Positions 21,998 to 24,548 of a stretch of 24,548 nucleotides of DNA are shown here, piece by piece; position 1 is the first letter of the stretch; each line of letters begins with the position of its first letter. The position numbers and the translations under genes were made by a program. The notes beneath the pieces were generated by a model. That model was not told the origin of the DNA. It did no database searches and worked only from the letters and a program-made list of their open reading frames with translations. Source of the stretch: Prevotella sp. UBA6387 (GTDB lineage: Bacteria > Bacteroidota > Bacteroidia > Bacteroidales > Bacteroidaceae); contig DJQL01000023.1 in the NCBI GenBank assembly GCA_002437565.1, positions 1 to 24,548 of the forward strand, in the 5' to 3' direction.

Positions 21998-23205
21998 AAT
22001 CCAATGATCTTAAATGTTCTGGTTATCGTGCCAAGAGCAATGCTCTTGTATGTACATTTTTCATCAAACCAATCTCTGATACCGTATTCGTCAAGCACGT
22101 AGTCGCCTTCCAAATCGTCTTCATATACAGAAAACGCCACCTTGTTCTCTTTACTGTATATATACTTAATATTTAGGTTCTTATTCTCAAACCAATGCAT
22201 ATTGTCAAAGTCCACTGTGACAACCTCACACAAAGGATTGATGGTTTGCGGATTATAGCGTCCATAGACATTCGATTTAATCCCAATCTCAAAGACCTTT
22301 TTCATTTTGTCTGATATTTTTGAAGCTTTTGAGAAAAAGACGTTGTTGTCGTCATTTCTCACCAATTCGTCATCGGTAAAGTCCCTCGAGGCATTAATCT
22401 CCTGATCCATGGCTTGCAGCCGTTCTTGGACAGAGACTGTCGACTTGGTCATGCCTGCAAGCAATGCGGTCATCTTACCGCCTGTGATATAATCAGTCAT
22501 GATAAAGTCACCATAATTACTAAGTATGTTACCCGTTGGTGAGCCATAAAGGTCCCTCATGAAAGACTTTGATAGGCAAGTCAAAGCATAAACGTGTAGA
22601 GAACTCTCAGATGGATTCAGCTTAAACTCTGAATTGTAATAAGCAACATTTGCCTCTCCATATACAGAACGGGTAGAATCATTAATATAGGAAGCAAACA
22701 CTTTCGTGTTTCTATGCTTCCTACCAATTTTGACTAAACCAAATATATTGAGACTGAACCCGGATGAGGATTTCTTTATCAACTGTGACTTTTTCAGAAA
22801 GTCATCATAGTCAGCATAAGAAAAGCCTCCAACGGAAGAGTGCCCTATGTGATTTTTTGATATGAGCGAATGGTCATAATCGGATACCTTGTCAATGTCT
22901 ATAACCTGAAGACCGACATTTTGCGGATCGCCCAAAATAGTATTGCCCATCTTATAAGAATATCCAAGTAGTTCTCCTGAATTTCCATTCTTGTCTTCAT
23001 TGGCAGTTGCGCGAGTGGACATGAAACTGCCATTACCAAGCCCATGTGTCTTTACACAAGGAAGATTTGGATTTCTTACTTGATATATTGTGTCACGTAA
23101 CTCGGAACTATTTCCTGCAATATTACCGCCCTGTTCATCCATTTCTGAACAAGACGCAAGAATAGCTGCCGAGATGGTCAACAATTTAAAAATACGCATT
23201 CTCAT
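21994..23205 (-). CDS. MACPF-domain lipoprotein (BSAP-like pore-forming candidate)
   Basis: A 403-residue lipoprotein: the signal ends in LASC (C19), followed by the acidic SEMDEQ. The N-terminal part has LLGYSYKMGNTILGDPQNVG, matching the start of MACPF domains (LGxGYxxxxGNxxGDP). Residues 205-243 hold the MACPF signature: LSKSFMRDL, then YGDFIMTDYITGG with the Y-G-(9 residues)-G-G spacing of perforin and C9, though the usual T-H after YG is D-F. A C-terminal beta-rich region (~315-403) is probably for targeting. MACPF lipoproteins of Bacteroidales include the BSAP toxins that kill related strains and others that act on hosts or remain uncharacterised. It overlaps the upstream gene by 1 bp (TAATG) and the downstream one by 4 bp. 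Confidence 0.82.
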   Translation of the reverse strand: MRMRIFKLLTISAAILASCSEMDEQGGNIAGNSSELRDTIYQVRNPNLPCVKTHGLGNGSFMSTRATANEDKNGNSGELLGYSYKMGNTILGDPQNVGLQVIDIDKVSDYDHSLISKNHIGHSSVGGFSYADYDDFLKKSQLIKKSSSGFSLNIFGLVKIGRKHRNTKVFASYINDSTRSVYGEANVAYYNSEFKLNPSESSLHVYALTCLSKSFMRDLYGSPTGNILSNYGDFIMTDYITGGKMTALLAGMTKSTVSVQERLQAMDQEINASRDFTDDELVRNDDNNVFFSKASKISDKMKKVFEIGIKSNVYGRYNPQTINPLCEVVTVDFDNMHWFENKNLNIKYIYSKENKVAFSVYEDDLEGDYVLDEYGIRDWFDEKCTYKSIALGTITRTFKIIGL

Positions 23206-24548
23206 TACTTCTTCATTTTAAAAGATTTCGCGCCTGCTTTACTAAATAATTCCTCACCTGTTATCATGTCAAAATAACGTGTTGTTTGGATAGGAGGCAC
23301 AAATTCTGGATCGGCTATTACATAACCTTTCCATGTTCCTGTGAATTTTATCTCACGATCGTTATATCTTGCGTATACCGTATAAGGTACCTCCACATTA
23401 TAAGCCGTGAACTTCACTGAGACCATGATTAGGCATTTGTCCATGGTTCCTGGGGTAGTATAACTAATAGTGCATTTCCTATTTGAATAGACATTTTGAT
23501 AGCCTGAAGTTATGTATCTTACCATGTTGCTATCCCCATCAATCAGCAGGGCTTTTCTTGCCACTACCGTAGGCATTCTTAGTCGTGTAGAATCTATTAA
23601 ATCAAATCTAATGTTACTACGGTTTTGTTGGAACCAACTTTTCTCCGCCACACTAAGATATACGGTTTTTTGGTATGTAATATTTGGACTACCTTTATGT
23701 TTTATGCTGTAATTTGCTTCAAATGGCTCAGCGTCTATAACCTTTGCGTTTTCAAGGTCAAAGTCCACATTGGTAACTGTAAACTTGTCTATAGGCTTTA
23801 TGAGAAAATGCTGCTGGTTTTTCTTTGTATATTCAGCAAAACGTATATCATCATTGTCATTCACCTCCAGATAGTAATTGAATACAGATGATACTCCATT
23901 TATGGTTTTCTGTCCTAAAAACATATTATTCTCAATGGCAAAATACCCAGGCGTGCTTGAAGGCTTTAAATCCCAACTTATAAAAGAACTGGAAAAATCA
24001 TCATTTGGAGATGACATCAAAATGTTAATGTTTGGAGTTTTTTTGTAATGTCCTATCGTAAGTGGCGTTTTGCTTTTTTCTGAATATAGCATATATGGGA
24101 TACCTGTGGCAGCAGGAAGAATCCTGACATAGAACTGCTGATCCATGTCATATTGGTTTTTTGTACCAGAAAGTTTCACCTCTGCGCCAGCCTTGTCACA
24201 GTACAGATATTTCCTGCTTTTATCCTTACCCGCTTCCATTACCTCTATCGTGACAGGGAGCTCCCTTATAGCCAGCATATTGCTGCTAAAGTTAGCATCG
24301 TAGTTTTCCTGTATTGGCATTGCCATTCGTGGTTGCTTGGTTTTCTTTTGTAGACTCAAGAGGTATCTCATTGAGTCGTTCATCTCAAGTGGAATAACGC
24401 TATCAGAAGTAGCAATAGACGCTCTTGTCAAAAGGTTCGTTGCAGATTGTTCCTCTGCATTGGATGTGGTTTTGCTATTGTCCTGCTCAATGTCATCAGA
24501 GCAAGAGAATAGTGTTGTCGTAAGAATTAATGCGAGTGAATAAAAAAG
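23205..24548 (-). CDS. Lipoprotein of unknown function, 5' end outside window (MACPF operon)
   Basis: The frame is open to the right edge: upstream of 24431 it reads LFYSLALILTTTLFSC then SDDIEQD, an SPII signal with an acidic surface-export tail, so the true start lies beyond 24548. About 447 residues are visible. I do not recognise a family with certainty. The first half (YLYCDKAGAEVKL, DQQFYVRILPAATGIPYML, FISWDLKPSSTPGYFAIEN) has the feel of a beta-trefoil lectin. The second half (FTVTNVDFDLENAKVI, then ITYQKTVYLSVAEKSW) resembles aerolysin/ETX-MTX2-type amphipathic strands. Both are inference. It ends 1 bp into the MACPF start codon (TAATG), so the two proteins are made together and plausibly act together at the surface. 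Confidence 0.75.
   Translation of the reverse strand, partial: LFYSLALILTTTLFSCSDDIEQDNSKTTSNAEEQSATNLLTRASIATSDSVIPLEMNDSMRYLLSLQKKTKQPRMAMPIQENYDANFSSNMLAIRELPVTIEVMEAGKDKSRKYLYCDKAGAEVKLSGTKNQYDMDQQFYVRILPAATGIPYMLYSEKSKTPLTIGHYKKTPNINILMSSPNDDFSSSFISWDLKPSSTPGYFAIENNMFLGQKTINGVSSVFNYYLEVNDNDDIRFAEYTKKNQQHFLIKPIDKFTVTNVDFDLENAKVIDAEPFEANYSIKHKGSPNITYQKTVYLSVAEKSWFQQNRSNIRFDLIDSTRLRMPTVVARKALLIDGDSNMVRYITSGYQNVYSNRKCTISYTTPGTMDKCLIMVSVKFTAYNVEVPYTVYARYNDREIKFTGTWKGYVIADPEFVPPIQTTRYFDMITGEELFSKAGAKSFKMKK

Noticed and set aside
24429..24431. TTG as the start codon of the right-edge gene
   Set aside because: The frame continues upstream through a clear lipoprotein signal to the window edge, so this is an internal codon.

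Overview
The window looks like a chromosomal segment of a Bacteroidales bacterium, most likely of the Prevotella/Segatella group. I base this on gene content (DUF4290 protein, PD-(D/E)XK-fused AAA ATPase, BACON- and BspA-type leucine-rich repeat lipoproteins, many SPII lipoproteins with acidic residues after the cysteine), on -7 promoter elements of the Bacteroidota type (TAnnTTTG), and on the gene order yicC-gmk-nadD and dxr-rseP. The species assignment is inference; no rRNA or tRNA gene was seen.

Left edge (1-2594, minus strand): an AAA-ATPase/PD-(D/E)XK protein, then a lipopolysaccharide-kinase-like protein, then the first 28 codons of a gene that runs off the window and may be a glycosyltransferase. 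An 833-base gene-free stretch follows (2595-3427). It holds two inverted copies of a 27-bp GC-rich repeat, two tandem copies of a ~43-bp repeat, and the nadD terminator.

Core block (3428-14967): nadD, gmk and yicC run leftward. From a divergent promoter region, tsaB, a DUF4290 gene, murA, rimM, dxr and rseP run rightward as a compact cluster, followed by a dsbD-like thiol:disulfide interchange protein and an L-cysteine desulfidase-family protein, each ended by a recognisable terminator. This block covers NAD, GMP, tRNA t6A, peptidoglycan, ribosome, isoprenoid and envelope-stress functions. MurA carries Asp in place of the usual catalytic Cys.

First accessory island (15092-18657, minus strand, visibly AT-richer): a 57-residue double-glycine-leader peptide with a four-cysteine core that I found by reading the gap, a radical SAM/SPASM maturase, and a TonB-dependent-type outer-membrane beta-barrel that overlaps the maturase gene by 11 bp. 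This looks like a RiPP (ribosomally made, modified peptide) locus with no ABC exporter or C39 peptidase in the window. A 14-bp perfect inverted repeat lies between precursor and maturase.

Then come a DUF1893 gene (minus) and a divergent C1-family cysteine peptidase lipoprotein (plus).

Second accessory island (20585-24548, minus strand, AT-richer): three translationally coupled lipoprotein genes. The middle one is a MACPF (membrane-attack-complex/perforin) protein; the first runs off the right edge and has a possible beta-trefoil plus aerolysin-like layout; the last has BACON-like domains and BspA-type leucine-rich repeats. MACPF lipoproteins of Bacteroidales include secreted antimicrobial toxins (BSAPs), so this operon is a candidate multi-component pore-forming antagonism or adhesion system. 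The two AT-rich islands are the parts of the window most worth following up.
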